Source: an uncultured Paracoccaceae bacterium
GTDB lineage: Bacteria; Pseudomonadota; Alphaproteobacteria; Rhodobacterales; Rhodobacteraceae
Direction: 5' to 3'
Length of the DNA stretch: 64,000 nucleotides
Assembly: GCA_938092015.1 (NCBI GenBank)
Contig: CALKOT010000016.1
Coordinates: 62,001 to 126,000 of the forward strand
Positions 39,591 to 48,287 of the stretch are shown in pieces; the first letter of the stretch is position 1, and each line of letters starts with the position of its first letter. The position numbers were made by a program, and so were the translations under genes. Under the pieces are notes generated by a model. The model saw only the letters and a list, made by a program, of their open reading frames with translations, was not told the DNA's origin and did no database searches.

Positions 39591-40256
39591 ATGTTTAGAA
39601 CCGTAACCACCCTCTTCCGCGCTGGCGTCGCCGAGGCGGATGAAGATTTGCAGGACCGCACGGCGTCCACACTGCTTGCGCAGCACCTGCGCGATGCAAA
39701 GACCGAACTTGCCCGCCACCGTGCCGGCATCGCCGCCCTTATGGCGCGTGAGACGAAAGAGGCGCGGCTGGGTGAGGCGCTGGCGGAAAAGCTGGCGCGG
39801 CGCGAGACAGAGGTGGAAACCGCCCTCGCCGCCTCGGACGAAGAACTGGCGGCGGATATCGCGGAAGACATGCTGCGGGTAGAGGACGAAATTCGCGCAG
39901 CGACAAAGGAACGCGACCGGCTGAAGGCGGAAGTCGCCAAAGCCCGCGCGGCGCAGGGTGCGGCGGAGCGGACGTTCAAACAGCTGTCTGACCAACTGCG
40001 CATCGCCCGCACCCGCGCCGTGTCGCCCCTCACAGTCCAGACAACCTCGCTGAAACAGGCGGAGGCGGCGGCGGAGCGGTTGAAATGCCGGATGGAGCGC
40101 GATGAAGACATCGCCGCCGCTTATGAGCAGATGGAGACGACCGTCGCTGAGCAGGACCTAGATACAAAACTGAAAGCATCAGGCCTGTTCGACGACAAGG
40201 CGGTCCGCCGGGACGCCATTCTTGAACGCATCAAGTCCAAAGGAGAGACCAAATGA
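39591..40256 (+). CDS. PspA/IM30-family coiled-coil protein
   Basis: 221 residues, with GGAGG six bases before the ATG. MFRTVTTLFRAGVAEADEDL is an amphipathic N-terminal helix followed by continuous coiled coil (KTELARHRAGIAALMARE, LAEKLARRETEVE, KERDRLKAEV). PspA/IM30 proteins line the membrane and respond to envelope stress. It overlaps the next gene by four bases. In E. coli pspA needs PspF and sigma-54; here a TetR repressor replaces that control. Confidence 0.82.
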   Translation: MFRTVTTLFRAGVAEADEDLQDRTASTLLAQHLRDAKTELARHRAGIAALMARETKEARLGEALAEKLARRETEVETALAASDEELAADIAEDMLRVEDEIRAATKERDRLKAEVAKARAAQGAAERTFKQLSDQLRIARTRAVSPLTVQTTSLKQAEAAAERLKCRMERDEDIAAAYEQMETTVAEQDLDTKLKASGLFDDKAVRRDAILERIKSKGETK

Positions 40257-40522
40257 ACACGCACACTCAGAACTCAAAAGGCTGGATCCTGTTTTTATAA
40301 GCCAGTTTCATAATCGCTATGGGCGCCACGCTGATCGGCGCCTGGATGACCGAAATGACGCTGGAGATGAAAGCCTTTGTCACGATGGGCACCCTGCTGA
40401 TCACGTCGTCCTCCTTTACGTTGGCCAAGACGCTGCGCGATGAGCATGAAACGCAACGCTTCCACAACCAATTGGAAGATGCGCGCACAGAGAAGCGGCT
40501 GAGAGAAGTTGATGCAGCCTAG
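40253..40522 (+). pseudogene. YiaA/YiaB-family membrane protein, in-frame TAA
   Basis: The frame from the ATG overlapping the pspA-like stop encodes 89 residues of a YiaAB-type domain with two membrane segments and a conserved TLAKTLRDEHE. Codon 16 (40298-40300) is TAA. Downstream ATG at 40319 could start a shorter protein lacking the first membrane segment start. Ancestral codon may have been Gln (CAA) or Tyr; it cannot be decided here. Confidence 0.7.
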
Positions 40523-42321
40523 AGCATGATTTCGCCAAGGAACGCCTGCAGGTCTGCATTAGCGTTCAGTGGCAGAACATGCGCAACATACTGGTCCGGG
40601 CGGACAAGAACCATCGCACCGCCCGGATCGATCCCTCGCATTTTGTAGATATTTGCTGAGGGGTCGACGCAGAACATCTTTTCATAGTCCTTCAGGCCGT
40701 AGCGGCCCTTGGCAAGCAGAAGGAACGGATGCGCTGCTTCTAGCGACAGATCACGATGTGGCTGCTGAAAGGTGGCGCGAACATCCAGCTTAGAATCGAG
40801 ATCGGCATCTTTCGGCGCGTTCGCCAGAAGCTCATCGCAAAGCTGCCAGATTGAGGCGCTTTCATCTATGGGCGGTTCTTCATCAGCAAACAGATACAGC
40901 CTCCATCGGCCATCCGCCGACGCAACATGGCCAAGTTGCATTGGTTTCGCATCGGCCAGACGAATGACCGGCGCAGAATGGAACCGTTTGCCAATGATCA
41001 ATCCACTGGCCAATGCCTGATGGGTATCCGCGGCCGTGATTATCGAGGGTTTGTACTGCGTCTCAACGCCCGCAGTGTATCGGCCATGCTTGGTGAAATA
41101 GTGCTGAACCTTGGCAGGATCGGCCTCTGCGCTTAGGAGGCTCGCGAAGGCCCGGTCAAAGTCGATCAAATCCTGCGCGACGGTCTGACGCTCCGCCGAA
41201 TAGGTGCTTAGCAACTTGGGCGGGCTTCGCCCCTCTAGCACCGCCGCGAGTTTCCAGCCGAGGTTGAAGGCGTCCTGCATCGAGATATTCATCCCCTGCC
41301 CCGCCTTTGGGCTATGCGTGTGGCAAGCATCACCTGCGATGAAGACGCAGGGGTCGGAGGCGTCATCGTCGAAGCGGTCGCAAATCCGCTGACCGATCTC
41401 ATAGACCGACCACCATGGGATTTCCTTCACGTCGAAGGAGTACGGTGCGAAGATGCGGTTGGCGGCGGCGATCAGATCGTTAGCGGTAACGTCTCGATCA
41501 GCGACACGCTCGTCCGCGTTCAGCTTGTCGAGCTCGATGTAGAGGCGGAACATGTACCCGCCCTCTCGCGGGATGACGAGCGCGCTGCCTTCGCTGGCTG
41601 ACCGTACCAACGCCTTCAGCCGCACATCCGGGAAATCGGTTGTCGCCAATAGGTCCATCACGCCCCAGGCCTTGTTCGCGGCGTCGCCGGTCAGCTTCAG
41701 ACTGATGGCGCGGCGAACGGCGCTGCGGGCGCCGTCGCAGCCGATGATATAGCGGGCCTTAATCGTGGTGGCGTTCCCGCCTGTCTCAACCGTGGCGGTG
41801 ACGGGAAAGTCCTGGGTGCGATCAACGGTCAGATTGGCGAGTATGCAGCCATAATCCGGCGTCAGGCGCGTTGGGGCATTGCGCATGACCTCAAGATAGA
41901 AATCCTGAACCCGCGCCTGATTGAGTACGGTGTGAGGCATCTCGGACAAGTCATCCTCGACATCATCGATCCTGCCACTGCGGATGATCTGTTCTGGTTG
42001 ATCAGGATCAGGCGTCCAGAACGCGGCTTCATTGACCCAATACGCCTCTCGCGCGATGCGGTGGGCGAAGCCGAAAGCCTCAAACATCTCCATCGTGCGG
42101 CAGGCGACGCCATCCGCTTGGCCGACTTCCAAAGGCCCGGGCTTTTGTTCGATGATGCCCGTGCGGATGGTAGGGAATTGCGACAGTTGCGCCGCCAGTG
42201 TCAAACCCGCTGGGCCGCAGCCGACGATCAGGACGTCGACCTCGTCTTTAGGGCCGGGTTGGTCGATCGCCTCGGCAATATCCGGGTCGCCTGATCTGTA
42301 TCCGTTGAGGTGAAACTGCAT
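40519..42321 (-). CDS. FAD-dependent phenol hydroxylase-type monooxygenase
   Basis: 600 residues. The FAD dinucleotide motif is DVLIVGCGPAGLTLA (about 27-41); CVFIAGDACHTHSPKAGQGMN is the second FAD motif; a thioredoxin-like C-terminal domain is present as in phenol 2-monooxygenase. It hydroxylates a phenolic ring with NADPH and O2. No ring-cleavage gene is adjacent. Convergent overlap of four bases with the yiaA-like frame. Promoter element at 42401-42426 is shared with sthA. Confidence 0.9.
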   Translation of the reverse strand: MQFHLNGYRSGDPDIAEAIDQPGPKDEVDVLIVGCGPAGLTLAAQLSQFPTIRTGIIEQKPGPLEVGQADGVACRTMEMFEAFGFAHRIAREAYWVNEAAFWTPDPDQPEQIIRSGRIDDVEDDLSEMPHTVLNQARVQDFYLEVMRNAPTRLTPDYGCILANLTVDRTQDFPVTATVETGGNATTIKARYIIGCDGARSAVRRAISLKLTGDAANKAWGVMDLLATTDFPDVRLKALVRSASEGSALVIPREGGYMFRLYIELDKLNADERVADRDVTANDLIAAANRIFAPYSFDVKEIPWWSVYEIGQRICDRFDDDASDPCVFIAGDACHTHSPKAGQGMNISMQDAFNLGWKLAAVLEGRSPPKLLSTYSAERQTVAQDLIDFDRAFASLLSAEADPAKVQHYFTKHGRYTAGVETQYKPSIITAADTHQALASGLIIGKRFHSAPVIRLADAKPMQLGHVASADGRWRLYLFADEEPPIDESASIWQLCDELLANAPKDADLDSKLDVRATFQQPHRDLSLEAAHPFLLLAKGRYGLKDYEKMFCVDPSANIYKMRGIDPGGAMVLVRPDQYVAHVLPLNANADLQAFLGEIML

Positions 42322-42400
42322 GCGACGCCTTCTGTTGATGGAAAGGTAGCGCTTTTCTTTCAGGGTCGGAAGGGCCGGGTATTCGGGACGATCGGCACGT

Positions 42401-42426
42401 CTTTCGCATGTGAAAGACAGGTTAAG
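42401..42426 (-). promoter_or_regulatory. palindrome plus AGGTTAAG block upstream of the flavin hydroxylase
   Basis: CTTTCGCATGTGAAAG (42401-42416; one mismatch from a perfect palindrome), two bases, then AGGTTAAG (42419-42426) and TTGAT four bases on. Same design, order and orientation as the sthA element at 13593-13618, about 80 bases ahead of the start. Confidence 0.6.
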
Positions 42427-42523
42427 TCATTGATTCAAATCGAATCTAGAAAGAGGCGCCACAATTTGTTCACTATACACCCCCTAGTCACAGCAGGTTT
42501 ACTGCAGTGATGAATTAGGCGCG

Positions 42524-43441
42524 TTACGCTAGGATCACGCCCGCGCCTAGCGGCTTGCCCCTCAAGAAATCCACTGCTTTGACAGCGCCCTTGCCGGCCC
42601 TTTGCAAGCGCGTCAGGCGGATCACGCCTTCGCCGCAGGCAACTGTCAACGCCGCATCCATTACTTCACCCGGCGCGCCCAGACTTTGCCCATCTGCAAC
42701 TTCGGACAGCAACGCTTTGACCCGTTCACCGTCCAGCTCAAACCATGCGCCGGGGAAAGGTGACAGGCCGCGAATGTGGCGATCAACCTCTGCCGCAGGA
42801 CGCGCCCAGTCGATCCGCGCCTCAGCCTTGTCGATCTTTGCGGCATAGACGCCATCAGCCGGTTGCGGCGTCATCTGCAGCGCGCCGCGAGACAGATCGT
42901 CCAGCACACGCACCATTGACGCGGCGCCTATCCCGGCCAGCCTGTCATGCAGCGTCGCCGCCGTGTCATCGGCGGCAATCTTCGTGCGCGCCTCCAGCGC
43001 GACAGGACCTGTATCCAGGCCAAGCTCCATCTGCATGATGCAAACGCCTGTTTCTGCGTCACCCGCCATGATCGCCCGCTGGATCGGCGCTGCCCCGCGC
43101 CATCGCGGCAGCAGTGAGGCGTGTATGTTGAAACAGCCGTGGCGCGGTGCATCAAGGATCGGTTGGGGCAAGAGCAGGCCGTAGGCGACGACCACGGCCG
43201 CATCGAGGTCAAGCGCTGCAAAGGCGGCGCGATCCTCTTCTACCTTGAAGTTCAGTGGCGTGCGCACGTCCAGGCCCAACGCCTCTGCCCGCGCCTGCAC
43301 CGGCGATGGGCGCAGTTTCTTGCCGCGGCCAGCGGGGCGCGGCGGTTGAGAGTAAACGCAGGCAATTTCGTGCCCTGCCTCTACCAGTGAATCCAGCGCC
43401 GTAACGGAAAATTCCGGCGTGCCCATGAACGCGATGCGCAT
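42524..43441 (-). CDS. fmt: methionyl-tRNA formyltransferase
   Basis: 305 residues. [12 protein letters not shown], the formyl-THF motif [18 protein letters not shown], and [15 protein letters not shown] are diagnostic. It formylates initiator Met-tRNA. It overlaps the third deformylase-like gene by one base (TGATG), the end of a four-gene translationally linked set. Confidence 0.97.
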   Translation of the reverse strand: MRIAFMGTPEFSVTALDSLVEAGHEIACVYSQPPRPAGRGKKLRPSPVQARAEALGLDVRTPLNFKVEEDRAAFAALDLDAAVVVAYGLLLPQPILDAPRHGCFNIHASLLPRWRGAAPIQRAIMAGDAETGVCIMQMELGLDTGPVALEARTKIAADDTAATLHDRLAGIGAASMVRVLDDLSRGALQMTPQPADGVYAAKIDKAEARIDWARPAAEVDRHIRGLSPFPGAWFELDGERVKALLSEVADGQSLGAPGEVMDAALTVACGEGVIRLTRLQRAGKGAVKAVDFLRGKPLGAGVILA

Positions 43442-43944
43442 CAGTTTTTCCGCCTTAACTTTTTGTACTTGTCCAGAACCATGCGCCGTTTCACGCGCGA
43501 CAGGCGCTCAATGAACAACTCACCGTTCAGATGATCAATCTGGTGCTGGACGGATGTTGACCAAAGCCCCTCAAACCAGCGCTGCGTTTTCGCGCCGCCC
43601 ATATCCAGATAGCTGACCAGAACCGCATTCGGGCGGGTGACCTTGGCGAATACCCCGGGAAGGTTGGGCGAAGCTTCTTCGTGGTCGCGCATCTCGGCGC
43701 TGGCCTCAATCAACTCAGGGTTCGCCATGCGCACCAGCGCTTTACCGTCCGGCTCACAATCCACCACGATGATGCGGCGGCTGACGCCGATCTGCGGGGC
43801 AGCCAGCCCGACGCCGGGCATGGCGTACATGGCGTCCAGCATACGCTCCCACGTCGCGGAGACTTCAGCGTCAATTTTATCAACTGGCGCGGCGAACTCT
43901 TTCAGGCGCGGGTCGGGCCATAAAAGGAAGGCGCTGTCGCTCAT
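43441..43944 (-). CDS. peptide deformylase homolog with degenerate active site
   Basis: 167 residues with the deformylase fold. Motif I is intact (GVGLAAPQ). Motif II, EGCLS in active enzymes, reads EASPN (90-94), without the metal-binding Cys. Motif III, HExxH, reads HQIDH (134-138), with the catalytic Glu replaced by Gln. It is therefore probably not a deformylase, or works in a different way. It overlaps def genes and fmt, and is thus still co-translated and presumably kept by selection. Confidence 0.85.
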   Translation of the reverse strand: MSDSAFLLWPDPRLKEFAAPVDKIDAEVSATWERMLDAMYAMPGVGLAAPQIGVSRRIIVVDCEPDGKALVRMANPELIEASAEMRDHEEASPNLPGVFAKVTRPNAVLVSYLDMGGAKTQRWFEGLWSTSVQHQIDHLNGELFIERLSRVKRRMVLDKYKKLRRKN

Positions 43945-44444
43945 CCTGCCAACACCTCCAACTGCGGCGCGAGGCGGATCTTGTCCGCCTCAGACGCCAG
44001 ATCGACGTTCAGAGTGCCGTCGAGATGGTCGGTCTCGTGCTGCACGCAAACGGCTTCAAAACCTTCGAATGACCGCTCTTGCGCTGCGCCCTCCAGATTG
44101 GTCCAGCGCATGATGACGGATGCTGGGCGACTGACATCGACCGGCACGCCGGGGATTGAGAGGCAGCCTTCTTCGTTTACCGCCTGATCGTCGGATCGCT
44201 CAACAAATGAGGGGTTGATGAAAACCTGCGGCGCCTTTGCCACGCCATCTTTCCAATGGCAATCCATCACAAACAAACGCAGAGGCTCACCCACTTGTGG
44301 CGCAGCCAATCCCCTGCCCGGCGCGTCATACATCGTCTCGATCATGTCCGCCGCCAGCCGCCGCACCCAGTCATCCAAAGGAGTTTCCCCAGCGACTTGG
44401 CGCAATACCGGATCGCCGTAGATACGGATCGGCAGAACGGTCAC
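43941..44444 (-). CDS. peptide deformylase, second copy
   Basis: 167 residues. Motif I is GRGLAAPQ (Arg instead of Val/Ile), motif II EEGCLS and motif III HETDH are intact, so deformylase activity is likely. It overlaps both neighbouring def genes by four bases. In three-copy arrays the copies may differ in preferred N-terminal peptide. Confidence 0.92.
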   Translation of the reverse strand: MTVLPIRIYGDPVLRQVAGETPLDDWVRRLAADMIETMYDAPGRGLAAPQVGEPLRLFVMDCHWKDGVAKAPQVFINPSFVERSDDQAVNEEGCLSIPGVPVDVSRPASVIMRWTNLEGAAQERSFEGFEAVCVQHETDHLDGTLNVDLASEADKIRLAPQLEVLAG

Positions 44445-44962
44445 CCGCGCGCCCGCTCTCGCTTCAGCTTTTTCATTTTCTGAGTGATCATCTGACGGCG
44501 AACCGAGCCGAGATAATCGATGAACAGCTTACCGTTCAGGTGGTCAATCTCATGCTGGACGCAGGTTGCCCACAGGCCGTCGAAGTCGCGTTCCTGAGGG
44601 TTGCCGTCACGATCCAGATAGCCGACGCGCACCTCAGCGGGCCGCGTCACCATGCCGAACTGGTCAGGGATCGACAGGCAGCCTTCCTCATACTCATTCG
44701 TCTCATCGGATGATTGCAGAACCTCAGGATTGATCAGCACCATCGGCTTCGGCGTCTCGCCTTCTTCCTTGACGCAATCCATCACCAATATACGTTTGGT
44801 CACGCCAACCTGCGGCGCTGCAAGGCCAATGCCGGGCGCGTCATACATCGTCGCGAGCATGTTGTCGGCCAGCTTACGCAGGTCGTCGTCCAGATCGGCG
44901 ACGGGGTCGCAGACCTTTTTCAAACGAGGGTCGGGGTGGATCAGGATCGGCAGATTGGTCAT
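44441..44962 (-). CDS. def: peptide deformylase, main copy
   Basis: 173 residues from the ATG at 44962; the longer frame adds an unrelated 14-residue extension. GIGLAAPQ, EEGCLS and HEIDH are all canonical. It removes the formyl group from nascent proteins. It heads the def-def-def-like-fmt operon. Confidence 0.96.
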   Translation of the reverse strand: MTNLPILIHPDPRLKKVCDPVADLDDDLRKLADNMLATMYDAPGIGLAAPQVGVTKRILVMDCVKEEGETPKPMVLINPEVLQSSDETNEYEEGCLSIPDQFGMVTRPAEVRVGYLDRDGNPQERDFDGLWATCVQHEIDHLNGKLFIDYLGSVRRQMITQKMKKLKRERARG

Positions 44963-45039
44963 GAATTGCGGGGTACGGGATCGCCCCCTTTCGGTCAACT
45001 CCATCCCGGCCTATCGTAGCGGCAAAATAGGAGGTGCCG

Positions 45040-45507
45040 ATGTCTGACCCAACCCAAAGCCCAATCTTCGTTCAACGCCTTGTTGAGGCGAAGATTCTAA
45101 AGCATGTCTATGAGACGCTAATTGAAAGCCATGGGGAAGAAGTCGCCAAAAAGACCATCGCTGACAGTGTAAGACACGCTTCCATTGCGCAGGCAAAAGA
45201 GATGTCTGAAGGCGTTGAAACGTCGATGACTTCCTTCATCGAGCTGATGGAAATGTGGACTAGGGGCGGCGCGCTGGAAACAACCGTGCTGGATGCAAAT
45301 GAGGAAGAATTCAACTTCGACGTCACCCGCTGCCGCTATTCCGAGATGTACAAAGAGATGGGGCTTGGCGACATCGGCCATCTTTTGTCCTGCCAGCGCG
45401 ACGGCACATTTTGCGAAGGCTACGATAGTCGCATCAAGATGACCCGCAGTCAGACCATTATGCAGGGCGCGCCGACCTGCACTTTCCGGTTCAAACTGGC
45501 GGAATGA
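45040..45507 (+). CDS. L-2-amino-thiazoline-4-carboxylic acid hydrolase-like protein
   Basis: 155 residues from the ATG at 45040 (GGAGG at 45030-45034). The ending with RCRYSEMYKEMGLGDIGHLLSCQRDG and SRIKMTRSQTIMQGAPTCTF is characteristic of the ATC hydrolase-like family, which in Pseudomonas takes part in cysteine formation from aminothiazoline carboxylate. Many members are only distantly related, so the actual reaction is uncertain. An alpha/beta hydrolase follows at once. Confidence 0.72.
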   Translation: MSDPTQSPIFVQRLVEAKILKHVYETLIESHGEEVAKKTIADSVRHASIAQAKEMSEGVETSMTSFIELMEMWTRGGALETTVLDANEEEFNFDVTRCRYSEMYKEMGLGDIGHLLSCQRDGTFCEGYDSRIKMTRSQTIMQGAPTCTFRFKLAE

Positions 45508-45517
45508 TGGCTGGGTG

Positions 45518-46375
45518 ATGTTCGATGGCTTCGTAGAAGATCGGATCGAAACCTCGGGCGCTACGATCCGCGTACGCTATGGCGGGACTGGCCCCGCAGT
45601 TCTTCTGCTGCACGGCAATCCGCAGACATCAGCGATGTGGCGCCATGTGGCAGCTCATTTAAAGGATCGTTTTACGCTTATTTGCCCTGATCTGCGCGGT
45701 TATGGGCTGTCGTCGAAGCCGCCTGCCGGGCCGGATCACGTCAACTATTCCAAGCGCGCAATGGCGCAGGACATGGTTGAGGTGATGGATTCGCTTGGCC
45801 ATCGCGATTTCTTCCTCTGCGGTCACGATCGCGGCGGGCGCGTGGCGCATCGGCTTGCTTATGATCGTGCGGATCGGGTCAAAAAGCTGTGCGTTCTGGA
45901 CATCGCCCCAACGCGTGAGATGTACGCAAACACATCAGATGAATTCGCCCGCGCCTATTGGCACTGGTTTTTCATGATCCTGCCGGCGCCAGAACCTGAA
46001 CGGATGATGCAGGCCGACCCAGACGCCTTTTGGCTCGCGCGCTGCGCCAAGAACGGGACTGATCTGTTCGACGAAGCGCTCGACGAGTATCTGACGACAT
46101 TCCGCGATCCCGAAACGATCCGCGCCACCTGCGACGACTACCGCGCAGCCGCCAGCATCGACATCGTACATGACGACGCCGAATCCCGCAAACTGCCTAT
46201 GCCTGTACACTGCCTTTGGGGAGCAAACGGCGTGATTGAGCGGTGCTTTGACCCGCTGGCGCTGTGGCGACTGCGCGCCGAAACCGCAACTGGGCGCTCA
46301 TTGTCGACGGGTCACTTTATGGCGGAAGAAGCCCCCGATGAAATCGCGGACGAACTGGCTGGGTTCTTTCAGTAA
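45518..46375 (+). CDS. alpha/beta hydrolase, fluoroacetate/haloacetate dehalogenase type
   Basis: 285 residues from the ATG at 45518 (a GTG at 45515 precedes). HDRGGR (D104, R105, R108) has the Asp nucleophile and the two carboxylate-binding Arg at the spacing of the Rhodopseudomonas fluoroacetate dehalogenase; LDIAPT supplies the second Asp (D128), YWHWF (H148, W149) fits the halide pocket, and GHFMAEE the base His. Probably hydrolyses haloacetates or a related small acid; natural substrate unknown. Confidence 0.85.
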   Translation: MFDGFVEDRIETSGATIRVRYGGTGPAVLLLHGNPQTSAMWRHVAAHLKDRFTLICPDLRGYGLSSKPPAGPDHVNYSKRAMAQDMVEVMDSLGHRDFFLCGHDRGGRVAHRLAYDRADRVKKLCVLDIAPTREMYANTSDEFARAYWHWFFMILPAPEPERMMQADPDAFWLARCAKNGTDLFDEALDEYLTTFRDPETIRATCDDYRAAASIDIVHDDAESRKLPMPVHCLWGANGVIERCFDPLALWRLRAETATGRSLSTGHFMAEEAPDEIADELAGFFQ

Positions 46376-46465
46376 CGTCAAACCCGCGGCTCCATGAACA
46401 GCTGTGACTTCGCATTCACTGCAATGTTGGTAGCGTCCCTTGGAAACGGCCTGAGGGAAAATTGA

Positions 46466-46960
46466 ATGGCGAACAAGCCTAAGAAAAAGCAGGCCGCAGC
46501 GCGGAAGGCTGCGCCAAAGCAGGATACGGACCTGGGAAAACGCGCGTCCATTTCGACAATCCGATACTGGGCGATTGGCGCAGCTGTTGTTGGTGGCGGC
46601 GGGTACTGGTTCGCCAATGACGTTCAAGCGACAATGCGGGAACACAACCTCAGTCGCCTTGGCCAGGGCGTGCCTACGGTTGTTCAGATCCATGACCCAT
46701 CTTATCCGCAATGCACAGCCCTGCAACGCACCGCCCGCTCTGCGATGAGCGGTTTTGATGAAACGGAACTCGTCTTCCTTGTCGCCAACATCAACACCGA
46801 AGAAGGCCGCGCCATCGCCACGGCTAACGGTGTCGGCAATGTGACGCTGGTGCTATTCGATGGCGAAGGCCGCCGACGTGAGATCATTCATGGACCCAGC
46901 ACAAAAGCCCAGCTTGAAGCCGCTTTTGCGAACCATTTGCAGCGCCTGGCAGGCAGTTAA
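46466..46960 (+). CDS. membrane-anchored thioredoxin-like hypothetical protein
   Basis: 164 residues: a Lys/Ala-rich cytoplasmic start (about 1-25), one membrane segment (IRYWAIGAAVVGGGGYWF, about 32-49), then a soluble domain of about 110 residues with Cys at PQCTAL and a thioredoxin-like strand pattern (ELVFLVANINTEEG, VTLVLFDGEGRR). I cannot name the family. Likely inner-membrane with a periplasmic domain. Confidence 0.7.
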   Translation: MANKPKKKQAAARKAAPKQDTDLGKRASISTIRYWAIGAAVVGGGGYWFANDVQATMREHNLSRLGQGVPTVVQIHDPSYPQCTALQRTARSAMSGFDETELVFLVANINTEEGRAIATANGVGNVTLVLFDGEGRRREIIHGPSTKAQLEAAFANHLQRLAGS

Positions 46961-46992
46961 AGCCTCGCGGACCTGCGGATTGACGGAAGGTG

Positions 46993-47014
46993 GCGCAACA
47001 TTGTAATGTTGCGC
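46993..47014. promoter_or_regulatory. 22-base palindrome upstream of mcl1
   Basis: Arms GCGCAACATT and AATGTTGCGC are perfect complements separated by GT. It ends 41 bases before the mcl1 ATG and is followed by TGCAATATTT, another partial half-site. No T-run, so an operator is more likely than a terminator for the upstream gene. Confidence 0.55.
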
Positions 47015-47055
47015 TGCAATATTTCGTCATTTCCTTACCCTAAGGTCACCGCCTC

Positions 47056-48036
47056 ATGAGCTTCAAAGTCCAGCCCGCTGGCCCCGCCCGTCCGAACCGC
47101 TGTCAGCTGTTTGGCCCAGGCTCTCGCCCTGCAATTTTCGAGAAGATGGCGGCCTCCGCTGCTGATGTCATCAATCTTGACCTCGAAGACAGCGTCGCGC
47201 CCGCTGACAAAGCACAGGCCCGCAAGAACATTATTGAAGCCGTGAACGATATCGATTGGGGCGCAAAAACCTTGTCCGTGCGCATCAACGGTCTCGACAC
47301 AGAATTCTGGCATCACGATGTGGTCGACCTGATTGAAAAATGCGGCGACCGGCTGGACCTGATCATGATCCCCAAGGTCGGTAACGCGATGGATATCTAT
47401 GCCGTCGACGCTGTTGTGACCGCCGCCGAGATGGCCGTTCGCAAAACAAAAAAAATCGGCTTCGAGGTCATCATCGAAACCGCCGCAGGCGCGCAGAATG
47501 TAGATGAGATCGCAGCAGCCTCGCCTCGCATGGATTCGATGAGCTTTGGCGTCGCTGACTATGCAGCATCCATGGGCATGGCCGTAACCGGTATCGGCGG
47601 CACACAGGACGAATACTATATGCTGGCGAATGGTGAGCCAGGCTCAGACCGCGCCACGTCTATGGTCGACCCTTGGCATTATCCGATCACCCGCATGGTC
47701 GCTGCCTGCCGCCAACACGGCCTGTTGCCGGTTGATGGCCCGTTCGGCGATTTTTCTGATGATGACGGCTACGCAGCGCAGGCCAAACGATCCGCCACGC
47801 TCGGCTGCGTCGGCAAATGGGCGATCCACCCCAAACAGGTCACATTGGCCAACGAAGTCTTCACGCCCCCAGCAGCAAAGGTAGAACAGGCCCGCCGTAT
47901 CCTTGCCGCCATGCAAGAAGCGGAAGACGCTGGCCAGGGCGCTGCCGTGTTGGACGGAAAGCTGATCGACCTCGCCTCTTCCAGGCAGGCTCAGGTGATC
48001 GTCAAGCAAGCGGAGTTGATAGCTGCTGCTGGCTAA
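47056..48036 (+). CDS. mcl1: L-malyl-CoA/beta-methylmalyl-CoA lyase
   Basis: 326 residues. INLDLEDSVAP, RINGLDTEFW, MIPKVG, IIETAAGA and the ending GKWAIHPKQV are CitE/Mcl1 family signatures. In Rhodobacterales Mcl1 splits beta-methylmalyl-CoA and malyl-CoA in the ethylmalonyl-CoA pathway, which allows growth on acetate. Other pathway genes are outside the window. A terminator hairpin follows. Confidence 0.93.
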   Translation: MSFKVQPAGPARPNRCQLFGPGSRPAIFEKMAASAADVINLDLEDSVAPADKAQARKNIIEAVNDIDWGAKTLSVRINGLDTEFWHHDVVDLIEKCGDRLDLIMIPKVGNAMDIYAVDAVVTAAEMAVRKTKKIGFEVIIETAAGAQNVDEIAAASPRMDSMSFGVADYAASMGMAVTGIGGTQDEYYMLANGEPGSDRATSMVDPWHYPITRMVAACRQHGLLPVDGPFGDFSDDDGYAAQAKRSATLGCVGKWAIHPKQVTLANEVFTPPAAKVEQARRILAAMQEAEDAGQGAAVLDGKLIDLASSRQAQVIVKQAELIAAAG

Positions 48037-48046
48037 CATGTGTCTT

Positions 48047-48068
48047 CCGCCCCCTTAATTGGGGGCGG
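48047..48068 (+). terminator. hairpin after mcl1
   Basis: CCGCCCCC and GGGGGCGG form an 8-bp stem with loop TTAATT, twelve bases after the mcl1 stop, followed by TTGCTAATT. Confidence 0.7.
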
Positions 48069-48287
48069 TTGCTAATTCACAAATATCACAAAATTAACCT
48101 CTCCTTTATCTCCTTGTTCAAAATTTGCATTCCGCTCCCAGCGGTCTAGCCCCGCGAATTACCGCTGCCTTGACGAACTATCGCCAAGATTTTGCCAAGC
48201 ATGGATCAGAGGATCTGTCTCTCATTCAGGTGAATTAATAGAAGCCGCGGCCAGTCGCCTTCTGAATGTGCAGGGATCGGACTAGGT

